Positions 1-7,056 of a stretch of 22,173 nt of DNA are shown piece after piece. The DNA is from SM1-73 sp964588305 (GTDB lineage: Bacteria; Zixibacteria; MSB-5A5; SM1-73), in contig CAZPOP010000036.1 in the NCBI GenBank assembly GCA_964588305.1, positions 1-22,173 of the forward strand, in the 5' to 3' direction. Positions within the stretch are counted from its first letter, which is position 1. Every line of letters begins with the position of its first letter. The notes under the pieces were generated by a model. The model was not told the origin of the DNA. It made no database searches and worked only from the letters and a program-made list of their open reading frames with translations. The position numbers and the translations under genes are program-made.

Positions 1-1534
1 CCAGAATATACAGCACTCCCACCAATCGCGATCCTATCTGAGTGGCCAGCCTTATCCTTTGTGCCTCTCCTCCGGAAAGGGAGGCGGTGGGTCGATCCAG
101 CGTAAGATAATCCAGGCCGACGTCCATCATGAAGCCGAGCCTTTCGTTTATCTCCTTCAGGATTTGTCTGGCTATCTGCTGTTCTCTGGGGGAAAGCTTA
201 AGTTTGGAGAAGAAATTCCTGGTCTGCTTAATGGACAATCTGGCCAACTCGGCGATATTCAAATTCGCCATCTTAACGGAGAGACTCTCCCTTTTCAACC
301 TGGCCCCGTTACACTCCGGGCAGGGGAGCACGCGCATCAATCTCTCGATCCATTCCCGCACCGCCTCGGACTGCGTTTGCCGGTAGCGCCTCTCCAGGTT
401 GGGAATCACTCCTTCAAAGGTGTCGCGATATTCCCCTCTTCCTTCGGAATTCTCCCAGCGGAATTTGAGCTCCTTACGTCCGGTGCCAAAAAGCAGGACC
501 TCTTTGACCCTGGGTTTCAGTTTTTCAAATGGGACGTACAGACTGAATTGAAAGTGATCGGCCAGGCTCTTCAACTGATGGTAATACCAGCTTCCCACCG
601 GATTGCCCCAGGGGACGACCGCGCCCTGAGTTATGGAGATGCTGGGGTCGGGCACCACCAAATCGGGATCGATCTCCATCTTGGTGCCCAGCCCACTGCA
701 GGTGGGGCAAGCGCCGAACGGGCTGTTGAAGGAAAACATTCTGGGGGTCAGCTCCTCGTAGCTTATGCCGCAGTGAACACAGGCGTAATGCTCGGAGAAG
801 AGAAGTTCCTCTTTGCCCAGCACATTTACCACCACGATCCCGGATCCCAGTTTGAGGGCGGTCTCCAGAGAATCCGCCAACCTTTTGGCGATCTTCTTTT
901 CCACCACCAACCTATCCACCACCACCTCAATATTATGCTTCTTATACTTCCCCAATTTCATCTCCCTCTGCACCTCGAGGATCTTTCCGTCCACCCTGGC
1001 TCGGATGAACCCCTCCTTTTTGATCTGGTCAAAGACCTCCTTATGTTCCCCTTTCCTTCCTTTGACCAGGGGAGCCAGAATCTGAATCTTGCTCCCTTTG
1101 GGAAGGGACATAACCAGATCCACCACCTGCTCCACGGCCTGCTGAGATATCCTTCTTCCGCATCTGAAACAATAGGGTGTTCCCACCCGGGCATACAGAA
1201 GCCTCAGATAGTCGTATATCTCGGTGACGGTCCCCACGGTGGAGCGTGGGTTTTTGGCGGAGCTTCTCTGCTCGATCGAAACGGCGGGGGAAAGTCCCTC
1301 GATGAAGTCCACATCCGGCTTTTCCATCATCCCCAAGAACTGCCGGGCGTAGGCAGAAAGGGACTCTACGTATCTCCTTTGACCTTCCGCATAGATGGTA
1401 TCAAAGGCCAACGAGGATTTGCCCGAGCCGGATAACCCAGTGATCACCACCAACTTATCTCTGGGTATCTTCAGGTTGATGTTCTTTAGGTTATGTTCTC
1501 TTGCCCCCTTGATGCTGATGGATTTGTCAGCCAA
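1..1534 (-). CDS. uvrA: Excinuclease ABC subunit A, N-terminal half (partial)
   Basis: UvrA is the damage-recognition ATPase of nucleotide excision repair; it acts as a dimer with UvrB on DNA in the cytoplasm. The reading frame gives about 511 residues before the window edge, roughly half of the usual ~940. Visible are Walker A GLSGSGKSS at residues 33-41, the YAEGQRRYVESLSAYARQFL segment, a zinc-finger pair CVHC/CPTC (C252, C255, C276, C279, 20-residue spacing as in the family), a second CPEC motif, and the first-domain ABC signature LSGGEAQRIRL near residue 486. I chose the TTG at 1534 because the family N-terminus (ADKSISIKGAREHNLKNI) begins there and a GGTGG-type ribosome site lies about 7 bases upstream; no ATG fits. 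It is divergent from the FadL-type gene. The second ATPase domain lies outside the window. Confidence 0.96.
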   Translation of the reverse strand, partial: MADKSISIKGAREHNLKNINLKIPRDKLVVITGLSGSGKSSLAFDTIYAEGQRRYVESLSAYARQFLGMMEKPDVDFIEGLSPAVSIEQRSSAKNPRSTVGTVTEIYDYLRLLYARVGTPYCFRCGRRISQQAVEQVVDLVMSLPKGSKIQILAPLVKGRKGEHKEVFDQIKKEGFIRARVDGKILEVQREMKLGKYKKHNIEVVVDRLVVEKKIAKRLADSLETALKLGSGIVVVNVLGKEELLFSEHYACVHCGISYEELTPRMFSFNSPFGACPTCSGLGTKMEIDPDLVVPDPSISITQGAVVPWGNPVGSWYYHQLKSLADHFQFSLYVPFEKLKPRVKEVLLFGTGRKELKFRWENSEGRGEYRDTFEGVIPNLERRYRQTQSEAVREWIERLMRVLPCPECNGARLKRESLSVKMANLNIAELARLSIKQTRNFFSKLKLSPREQQIARQILKEINERLGFMMDVGLDYLTLDRPTASLSGGEAQRIRLATQIGSRLVGVLYIL

Positions 1535-1567
1535 GTGGCACCCACCTTCTTTTGGACCAGACTGATT

Positions 1568-1596
1568 AATATACGAAACCTTCCGGCCTTTAGCAA
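1568..1596 (-). promoter_or_regulatory. Putative sigma-70 promoter of uvrA
   Basis: On the minus strand a -35 box TTGCTA (1596-1591) and a -10 box TATATT (1573-1568) are separated by exactly 17 bases. The expected start would leave a leader of about 27 bases before the TTG start codon, which carries a GGTGG ribosome site. No LexA-like box was recognised by eye in this leader. Confidence 0.5.
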
Positions 1597-1799
1597 CCGT
1601 TTTTCAGTTTTTCATTCCGTGGACAGAATCTTCTTGGGGCGACATCTGCCCACTCTCATTGAGCCCCTTGAATGCACCGTGATTTTTCGCATTCCCCCTC
1701 AAGTGCGAGGCTCCTTAAAGGCTTAGGCGCCGCTTTAGGTGGGCTTGTGGGATCATCGGGGTGTATCAACAATTTTTTTCGAAGGGGATAAAAAAGTTG

Positions 1800-1828
1800 T
1801 TGACAAAGAGGGGATTATGTTGTAATTT
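1800..1828 (+). promoter_or_regulatory. Putative sigma-70 promoter for the FadL-type gene
   Basis: A consensus -35 TTGACA (1800-1805) is followed after 17 bases by TAATTT (1823-1828). It lies about 107 bases upstream of the ATG at 1935, within the ~400-base divergent intergenic region 1535-1934. The remainder of that region shows no convincing gene; the stretch just upstream of the promoter (1770-1798) is AT-rich. Confidence 0.5.
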
Positions 1829-1934
1829 TTCAAAACTTGTGTGGAATATCCTGGTTTTTCGAATTCAGAATCGAAAAGCCGAGATTGTTTGCTGAAGGAG
1901 GACGTTAAGAAAACACTAAACCGTGAGGTGAGAA

Positions 1935-3353
1935 ATGAAGAGTCGCTATAACCTTGTTTTTTTGTCTTCGTTGGTGTTACTTGTTCTTTTTAGTGCCACT
2001 GCAGTCGGAGGTGGCGGTTTTGCCCTTCCTGGCGTTGGTTCCAGGGCTCTCAGCATGGGCGGAGCTTTCAGGGGATTAGCTGACGATTGGAGTGCCTGCT
2101 TCTGGAATCCTGCAGGACTTTCACACCTGACCAACCATGAGTTTAGCGCAGATCTTTACACCTACAATTTTCGTCCCGAGTTTACTCCCAAAGTTGAGCT
2201 CGGCCAGGGTGGAGATGTTTACTCCGTGGGGTACGAGAAGGTAACGTACTATCCGGAGGATCGAGCTTTATTCCTGCCGAGCGGTTCGTTCTTTTACAGG
2301 TTCGCCGAAACTGAAGGCTTATCCGCGGGGCTGGCCTTTTTCGTTCCTTACAAACTCAACGCCAGGTGGGATGTTTATAACCCTCCGGACGAGTATGGCA
2401 ATGTAGCCCCCTATCCCGAATATGACCACCGGACTTACGTACTCATCTGGGACCTTCATCCCACGGTGGCCAGAGATTTTATGGATGGTAAGCTCTCCCT
2501 GGGTGCAGGCTTGAGCGTTCAGCGAGCGGATTTCGAATTGAGAAGGGTCGTTCTGTCTCCCAGCATTGATCTTCCTCGACCTTACGAGTATTTCCCGGTG
2601 GACTCTGATCTGGAGACCGATGGTTGGGGGATGGGGTTCAATGTCGGACTATTGTACAAGGCCAGTTCAAAGCTTCAATTTGGACTCTCCTACATGAGCC
2701 CGGTTGACATAGACTTGGAAGGCACCTTGGATCTTGATATATACTTTCCCAAAGTCTATTCCGATCCGTTCCTTGACGGGACCGCCCATCAATATTCAAA
2801 TGAAGATTTCGAATCCACACTTTCCCTGCCGGGCAATCTGGGGATTGGCGCTGCCTTCAGACCCTGGGAGAGACTCACCCTTACTTTCGACGTCAGCTCC
2901 ACCAGCTGGTCTCGACTGGAATACCTGGATTCGGAGGATTTTTTTGTTGATTCGGTCATGATTGATGATACCTTGTGGTATGTCTGGTCTCCAGAAGAAT
3001 CCAAACTCCTCTTCAACTGGGATGATATCACTAAGCTGAGCGTAGGAGGAGAATACCTCTTTGGTGAAAACCTGCGGATCCGAGGTGGCTACTTTTTTGA
3101 AACATCGCCCATCCCTAATTCTACTGCCAACCTTCTGATTCCTGATGTGGGAGATAAGAATTCTTTCAGCCTGGGGATCTCTTATGTGTCAGAATCATTC
3201 GAGTTTGGGTACAGTTATGCGCTGATCGCCCACCGGAAGACTGAGGTAACCAGCATTGCAGATGAGAATCAGGATGGGCTATTCGACAATCTGCCCGGAG
3301 ATTACAAGATGGTTCTGCATTCATCCTGTTTTTCTTTAACCTATCGATTTTAG
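1935..3353 (+). CDS. OmpP1/FadL/TodX-family outer-membrane transport protein
   Basis: A 472-residue exported protein with a typical signal peptide (basic start MKSRYN, hydrophobic core to about residue 25). The mature N-terminus shows the family hallmark: GFALPGVGSRALSMGGAF, then a DDWSACFWNPAGLS segment matching the NPAG motif of FadL-like barrels. The rest alternates short aromatic-rich strands (LSLGAGLSVQ, LQFGLSYMSP, SFSLGISYVS, FEFGYSYAL) and ends in a phenylalanine (SLTYRF), the usual last-strand signal for outer-membrane insertion. Family members carry hydrophobic molecules such as long-chain fatty acids or aromatics across the outer membrane; the substrate here cannot be told. The ribosome site is AGGTGAG close to the ATG. 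The next gene starts 73 bases downstream on the same strand and may be co-transcribed. Confidence 0.87.
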   Translation: MKSRYNLVFLSSLVLLVLFSATAVGGGGFALPGVGSRALSMGGAFRGLADDWSACFWNPAGLSHLTNHEFSADLYTYNFRPEFTPKVELGQGGDVYSVGYEKVTYYPEDRALFLPSGSFFYRFAETEGLSAGLAFFVPYKLNARWDVYNPPDEYGNVAPYPEYDHRTYVLIWDLHPTVARDFMDGKLSLGAGLSVQRADFELRRVVLSPSIDLPRPYEYFPVDSDLETDGWGMGFNVGLLYKASSKLQFGLSYMSPVDIDLEGTLDLDIYFPKVYSDPFLDGTAHQYSNEDFESTLSLPGNLGIGAAFRPWERLTLTFDVSSTSWSRLEYLDSEDFFVDSVMIDDTLWYVWSPEESKLLFNWDDITKLSVGGEYLFGENLRIRGGYFFETSPIPNSTANLLIPDVGDKNSFSLGISYVSESFEFGYSYALIAHRKTEVTSIADENQDGLFDNLPGDYKMVLHSSCFSLTYRF

Positions 3354-3426
3354 TCAAGTTATGCTTCACCATTTATCCCGGTTTGAGTGAGATTTGCGGC
3401 TTGAGCATGAAGGGAGGAGAAAAAAA

Positions 3427-4659
3427 ATGAGAAAGGCGTTTATCGGATTTTTGTTTTTGGTTTTGTTTTTTTCAATCCTGGTGAGTTGCGGAAAGAGGGA
3501 GAATCCCCTGAGGACCACTTACGAATTTCGCGAACCCTGGGATTTGCCCCCTCAGGAATTCAGGAGTTTGCAGGGAAATATCTTGGGCGATGCGTACGTA
3601 AAAGGGCTACATGTTTATTTGCCACCACAATACGATCTGGAGCGTCACTTTGCTCTTTCAGGGAGAGGTTTTCCGGTCTTGTATTTGCTCCACGATCTCT
3701 GGGGTGATTATAAGACGTTTACCGATGTTTACAAGGTTCAGCAGATAGCCGATCGCCTGATTGCCGAGGGAGAGATCCAGCCTATGATAATTGTGATGCC
3801 GGATGGATATAATTCTCTGGGCGGAAGTTTTTATACCAATTCGGATTTAATAGGCAGGTACGAACAGCATATCGTAAATGAAATCATCCCTATGATCGAT
3901 ACGATATTCCATACCGTGGCCCAAAAGGATCCGGTCACAGATGAGATACTCGTGGATACAAGGTACCGGGCCATAAGCGGAAACGGCATGGGGGGTTACG
4001 GTGCGTTCAGGATCGCCTTGCATTATGATACTACCCTGTTTGGATCGGTGAGTGCCATGAGTCCGTTTCTATCCTTCGAGTCGTTTTTAACCAAGGAGAT
4101 GATTGACGACGTATTCAGGGAGAATGGAATTGCCGACGACGATTTCTCGAATTCCAGCTACAAGACCCTCACTCCCCTTCCTTCTTGGGAAAAACCCCTG
4201 ACCTCCGTTCTCTTCGCTATGGCAGCGGCTTTCTCCCCTCATGATACGGCTGATAGCAATCCGGATGATCCTTGCTTTTTCGAGGTGTTGAGAATCGGGG
4301 CAAGAAAATACGGAGTTGATTTGCCTTTCGATTCCACCAGAATCATCTCTCCGGGCTCTGAGATATGGGATAGATGGATGTCCCAACATGACGTAAGGAC
4401 CCTGCTCATCAATAATCGAGGCGGTGGTTTCGAGAAACTGAATGTATATTTCGATTGCGGGGATCAAGACCAACTGAAGCTTTATGAGGGAGCAAGGGCC
4501 TTTCATCAGCTTCTCTCTCAGTATGGGATTGAAAACACTTACGTGGAATATCCGGGCTATGGGAGTTTTGCAGCGGGGCACGACAACTTCGTGTACGATC
4601 GGCTCTCCGAGATTTTGAAGTTTCACTCTCGAAAGTTTCCTCTTCCCACCTGGAACTGA
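3427..4659 (+). CDS. Putative esterase-family (alpha/beta-hydrolase) lipoprotein lacking the nucleophile serine
   Basis: A 410-residue protein. I prefer the ATG at 3427 over one at 3394 because AGGGAGGAG lies just upstream and because it gives a clean lipoprotein signal peptide, with lipobox LVSC putting the lipidated cysteine at residue 22. The body matches the esterase D/enterochelin-esterase family (PF00756-type): YLPPQYD, FPVLYLLHD, IIVMPDGY, and RAISGNGMGGYGAF at the nucleophile elbow. The family elbow is G-x-S-x-G; here it reads G185-N-G187-M-G, so the serine is replaced by glycine. The acid-loop motif YFDCGDQD (D346/D348) and the histidine motif GHDNF (H385) are retained. It could be a pseudo-esterase with a binding role, or use an unrecognised nucleophile. 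It follows the FadL-type gene by 73 bases. Confidence 0.8.
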   Translation: MRKAFIGFLFLVLFFSILVSCGKRENPLRTTYEFREPWDLPPQEFRSLQGNILGDAYVKGLHVYLPPQYDLERHFALSGRGFPVLYLLHDLWGDYKTFTDVYKVQQIADRLIAEGEIQPMIIVMPDGYNSLGGSFYTNSDLIGRYEQHIVNEIIPMIDTIFHTVAQKDPVTDEILVDTRYRAISGNGMGGYGAFRIALHYDTTLFGSVSAMSPFLSFESFLTKEMIDDVFRENGIADDDFSNSSYKTLTPLPSWEKPLTSVLFAMAAAFSPHDTADSNPDDPCFFEVLRIGARKYGVDLPFDSTRIISPGSEIWDRWMSQHDVRTLLINNRGGGFEKLNVYFDCGDQDQLKLYEGARAFHQLLSQYGIENTYVEYPGYGSFAAGHDNFVYDRLSEILKFHSRKFPLPTWN

Positions 4660-4730
4660 GAGACCCAGCCCGCCGGAGGGTACCCAATCCCTGCGGTGAC
4701 GAGAAGAAAGACAAGAAGCTAGCTTTGCCG

Positions 4731-4760
4731 GGGTCAGGGATCTAATCTCCTGGCCCTTTC
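4731..4760 (+). terminator. Probable intrinsic terminator after the esterase-like gene
   Basis: GGGTCAGG (4731-4738) pairs with CCTGGCCC (4749-4756) through 8 pairs including one U-G, with a 10-base loop, followed by TTTCCTTT. The T tract is interrupted, so termination may be only partial. It lies 72 bases after the stop codon. Confidence 0.45.
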
Positions 4761-4800
4761 CTTTGGTCCTCCTTTACAGAGTCAAAAGTGCAGCGCCCGT

Positions 4801-4921
4801 CCGGGAGGCGGTGCCCCCAATGGGCAACGATATCCGCCGGTGAGGGGCACTCGTGCCAATACCCGCTTTGTGGCGAACAAAGATAGGTCGCTGCGATAGT
4901 CTGATGAATGTGCCTCCCTGG
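4801..4921 (+). ncRNA. Candidate structured RNA region, family unknown
   Basis: This stretch folds well by eye. GGGAGGC (4803-4809) pairs with GCCTCCC (4912-4918), and the flanking CC (4801-4802) can pair with GG (4920-4921) across a bulged U, enclosing about 100 bases. Inside are a hairpin TGCCC/GGGCA (4812-4816 with 4822-4826), a GGCA/TGCC hairpin near 4847-4857, and CTTTGT/ACAAAG (4866-4871 with 4877-4882, loop GGCGA). GGCGG at 4807-4811 could instead pair with CCGCC at 4834-4838. I do not recognise a known family (not tRNA, tmRNA, RNase P or SRP RNA). No promoter for it was identified and strand is uncertain. The rest of 4660-5162 has no convincing gene. Confidence 0.3.
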
Positions 4922-5162
4922 TAACTATGTGGTACACTGATGGTTATCAAGAATTCCGGCTGCTGGGATGGAGAAGGTATGAGATAAGATATTCGTCGTT
5001 TCTCCTGTGGAGAAAAGGCAGGAGAGGAGGTCCTCGGCGGACGGAGGGGATTCCAGGCCTGGCGGGCGATCGTAACCTATTGATTAGTGCAATGTTAGAC
5101 CAGAAAGATGGACTGGGGGTCGAGGTTTTGAGGAAAAATCGGACGAGATCGTCAAATCTTTC

Positions 5163-5191
5163 TTGACAAGTAGGGAAATGTTTGATATAAT
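5163..5191 (+). promoter_or_regulatory. Perfect-consensus sigma-70 promoter of the rpsU operon
   Basis: TTGACA (5163-5168), a 17-base spacer and TATAAT (5186-5191) match the sigma-70 consensus at all twelve positions and at the ideal spacing. Transcription should start near 5198, giving a leader of roughly 48 bases before rpsU. A promoter this strong fits a ribosomal-protein gene. Confidence 0.85.
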
Positions 5192-5217
5192 GTTTAAGTG
5201 AAGGAGTGGAAGAACAC

Positions 5218-5244
5218 ATGGAAAAGAAAGGGGGTTTGAGATGA
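5218..5244 (+). CDS. Eight-codon upstream leader ORF (MEKKGGLR)
   Basis: An ATG at 5218 opens an 8-codon frame, M-E-K-K-G-G-L-R, closed by TGA at 5242-5244, one base before the rpsU ATG at 5246 and in a different frame. AAGGAG at 5201-5206 lies 11 bases upstream of this ATG and is the best ribosome site in the leader; rpsU itself has only a GGGGG run (5230-5234) inside the leader frame. This suggests, without proof, that rpsU translation is coupled to termination of the short peptide. A second start at 5241 (ATG-AGA-TGA) is probably incidental. The peptide itself need not have a function. Confidence 0.35.
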   Translation: MEKKGGLR

Positions 5245-5245
5245 G

Positions 5246-5434
5246 ATGACCAATGTGGTAATTCGGGATAACGAGACCTTCGAGAGAGCTTTGCGCAGAT
5301 TCAATAAATCTTGTGAGAAGTCTGGTCTTCTGGCAGACATACGAAAACATCAGCATTTTGAGAAGCCATCTGAGCGCCGCAAGCGGAAGCTGGCTGCAGC
5401 CAGAAGAAAAAACAGACGACGAGAGGAATTCTGA
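5246..5434 (+). CDS. rpsU: 30S ribosomal protein S21
   Basis: A 62-residue basic protein with the S21 pattern: an N-terminal beta segment (TNVVIRDNETFERALRRF), the KSCEKSG motif, and a highly basic C-terminal tail (RRKRKLAAARRKNRRR). S21 sits on the 30S platform near the 3' end of 16S rRNA and helps initiation on mRNA. Length is within the usual 57-71 residues. It begins the cluster behind a perfect promoter, and its stop codon is 3 bases from the ATG of the YqeY-family gene, so the two are co-transcribed. The ribosome site directly before this start is weak and lies within a short upstream frame, implying translational coupling. Confidence 0.97.
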   Translation: MTNVVIRDNETFERALRRFNKSCEKSGLLADIRKHQHFEKPSERRKRKLAAARRKNRRREEF

Positions 5435-5437
5435 TTG

Positions 5438-5935
5438 ATGTCCGCAAAGGAAGAAAGGCCTGTCCAAGGTGAGTCAAAGAAAAGTATTAAGGACAGAATC
5501 GCCGACGACATGAAGAAAGGTTTGCTTTCCAAGGACAAGGTCAGATTAACCGTGACCCGGCTTTTAAGATCGGAGATTAAGTATAAGGAGATCGAAAAAG
5601 GCGCTGAGCTTTCGGATGAGGATGTGATTGCGGTTTTGTCATCGTCCGTTAAACGGCATAAAGACTCTATAGAGCAGTTTGAAAAGGGAGGAAGGGAGGA
5701 TCTGGTCGCCCAAGAGAAGGCGGAATTGGAGTTAATCTGGGAGTATATGCCAAAGCAATTGGAGGAGGGTGAGCTCTTCCAAGTTGTCGATGAGGCCATA
5801 AAGGAGGTAAGCGCTTCGGCCGTCTCCGATCTGGGCAGGGTGATGAAGGCTTTGATGCCCAAGGTTGCGGGGAGGGCGGATGGGAAGAAGGTCAATCAGT
5901 TGGTTTCGTCCAGACTGCAGTCTTTGGCCGAATGA
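5438..5935 (+). CDS. yqeY: GatB/YqeY domain protein
   Basis: A 165-residue protein of the YqeY family, which resembles the C-terminal tRNA-binding domain of the amidotransferase subunit GatB. Typical features are the early K-I-DRIADDMKKGLLSKDKVRLTVTRLLRSEIKYKEIEKG block, DVIAVLSSSVKRHKDSIEQFEKGGREDL, ELIWEYMPKQL, and the C-terminal DLGRVMKALMPKVAGRADGK with the helix-turn segment. A TTG at 5435 is also in frame, but the adjacent ATG is the natural start with GAGGAA upstream. The exact role of stand-alone YqeY is not settled; a link to tRNA or aminoacylation is inferred from the family. Downstream neighbour of rpsU, as in many bacteria. It is slightly longer than the common ~148 residues because of an N-terminal extension. 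Confidence 0.92.
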   Translation: MSAKEERPVQGESKKSIKDRIADDMKKGLLSKDKVRLTVTRLLRSEIKYKEIEKGAELSDEDVIAVLSSSVKRHKDSIEQFEKGGREDLVAQEKAELELIWEYMPKQLEEGELFQVVDEAIKEVSASAVSDLGRVMKALMPKVAGRADGKKVNQLVSSRLQSLAE

Positions 5936-6042
5936 CTATCAATGTCTTAAAGAAGCAGTCCTGTCCGGAGAGTGTGGATATGTGATTTCATATCGGAGTT
6001 TCTGGGTTGACTCGCACCAGGGTCCTATGCAGAGAATAAGCC

Positions 6043-6119
6043 TTTGCCCATGGTTTTTTGGTGCAAGCAGATGGTTTCCGTCTGCCCAAAGAGCGGTGGC
6101 ATCCATATGAGTGGGCAAA
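6043..6119 (+). ncRNA. Candidate rod-like structured RNA between yqeY and cvpA
   Basis: TTTGCCCA (6043-6050) is exactly complementary to TGGGCAAA (6112-6119). Inside, TTTTTTGG (6054-6061) can pair with CCAAAGAG (6086-6093) using two G-U pairs, and GCAGATGG (6067-6074) pairs with CCGTCTGC (6078-6085) around a TTT loop. Together these form a long interrupted rod of about 77 bases, followed 30 bases later by a strong terminator. It may be the 3' part of the yqeY transcript, a processed small RNA, or a regulatory leader ahead of cvpA. No known riboswitch or 6S consensus was recognised. The 383-base spacer 5936-6318 holds this element and the terminator but no convincing gene. Confidence 0.35.
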
Positions 6120-6148
6120 ATGAGATTTAAACTGATGTCGAAAAGATG

Positions 6149-6186
6149 GCACGTTACCCCAAAATCAGGAGGTAACGTGTTGTCTT
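6149..6186 (+). terminator. Strong intrinsic terminator
   Basis: CACGTTACC (6150-6158) is perfectly complementary to GGTAACGTG (6171-6179), extendable by a G-U pair, with a 12-base loop, followed by TTGTCTTTTT. It should end transcripts from rpsU-yqeY. cvpA starts 133 bases beyond it, so cvpA-mutS2 either have their own promoter (none clear by eye) or depend on read-through. Confidence 0.8.
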
Positions 6187-6318
6187 TTTGGAGCCAACCG
6201 GCCCTTAACTGTTTACCTTTGCTGAAGAGATGAGGAGCTCTAAGCTAAGGGCGAATCCCGTCAAAGGCTTGAATCGTAAGGTTCCTGCCGGAAGCGGAAA
6301 GAAAGCGAGGGGAGAGCA

Positions 6319-6912
6319 ATGAACGTGGCAGATTATGTTCTTTTGGGACTCTTGTTGGTCGCCGTTTTCATTGGCACCAAAAGGGGCTTTTTTGCCGGAT
6401 TGCTTGGCGCGGTGGCCCTCATGGCCGGGGTGATTTTCTCCATCAGTTATGTCGACTGGACCACCAGCAAGCTCTTGCAGCACATGAGGGTGTCCGCCAT
6501 CATGGTCGTGTTCCTGAGCTTCATCTTCATGTTCGTCCTAGTTTATATTGCTGCCAAGTTGTTGGGCAACATGTTTTATAAGGTGGCTTCGCTTCGTCCT
6601 CTGGGAAACGTGGACAAGATAGGAGGGGCGGTGGTGGGGGTATTTCAAGGCTGGGTTTTGCTCGGGTTCGTACTTTTCTTGTTGATATTTCTGCCTGTGC
6701 CGGATTCATTCGTGGACGAGCTGGACTCATCCTTCTTCGGACCGGGCATGAGGGGAGTTGTCCCTTTGATCTATGAGGGAAGCACGTTCCTTCATCCCCA
6801 GAGTCCCCTTCTGGTAGACAAGATAAAGGCCGCCTTGGAGACCCACCCCAGCCAGGATGATGACAATGTGAGAAGAATCGTCCATGCCATGGAGTACTAT
6901 TTTGGAAGATAG
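6319..6912 (+). CDS. cvpA: CvpA family membrane protein
   Basis: A 197-residue inner-membrane protein with four hydrophobic segments, roughly residues 5-20, 26-48, 60-83 and 97-125, and a soluble C-terminus. The N-terminus NVADYVLLGLLLVAVFIGTKRGFFAGLLG fits the CvpA pattern (D-x(n)-GxxRGF near the first loop), as does the LxxLGNxxxKVASLRPLGxVDKxGGAxxGxxQG segment around residues 74-113. CvpA is named from colicin V production in E. coli, but its function in other bacteria is unsettled, with suggested links to envelope stress. GAGGGGAGAG lies just upstream of the ATG. It precedes mutS2, an order common in several phyla. Confidence 0.9.
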   Translation: MNVADYVLLGLLLVAVFIGTKRGFFAGLLGAVALMAGVIFSISYVDWTTSKLLQHMRVSAIMVVFLSFIFMFVLVYIAAKLLGNMFYKVASLRPLGNVDKIGGAVVGVFQGWVLLGFVLFLLIFLPVPDSFVDELDSSFFGPGMRGVVPLIYEGSTFLHPQSPLLVDKIKAALETHPSQDDDNVRRIVHAMEYYFGR

Positions 6913-6955
6913 ATGAAGAAGTCCAAAGGTATTCGGTGATAAGTGTAGTCCCTTT

Positions 6956-7017
6956 CCCAACAGATAGTAACGATTTCGTCTGGTATCCTGTGCGTTGTCT
7001 GTTGGGAATTTGTTTTT
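6956..7017 (+). promoter_or_regulatory. Long inverted repeat with T-rich tail between cvpA and mutS2
   Basis: CCCAACAGA (6956-6964) is perfectly complementary to TCTGTTGGG (6998-7006). The 33-base loop holds a small ACGA/TCGT hairpin, and the right arm is followed by AATTTGTTTTT. It looks like a terminator or attenuator placed 40 bases before mutS2; partial termination would lower mutS2 relative to cvpA. Confidence 0.4.
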
Positions 7018-7056
7018 CCGCCTTTACACATATCGAAAACTCTGAACAAACGAAAG

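Noticed and set aside
59..1435. A 458-codon plus-strand open frame across the uvrA region
   Set aside because: It is the antisense shadow of uvrA; the minus-strand frame has unmistakable UvrA motifs while this one has no recognisable domain.
4087..4626. A 179-codon minus-strand frame within the esterase-like gene
   Set aside because: Antisense shadow; the plus-strand frame has a lipoprotein signal and family motifs throughout.
4901..4907. CTGATGA, the hammerhead ribozyme core word
   Set aside because: No GAAA core follows a suitable stem II and no stem I/III arrangement was found; chance occurrence of a 7-mer.
5936..6190. Possible 6S RNA between yqeY and cvpA
   Set aside because: The fold is a short interrupted rod without a clear closing stem and central bubble of the 6S type; kept only as an unassigned structured element.
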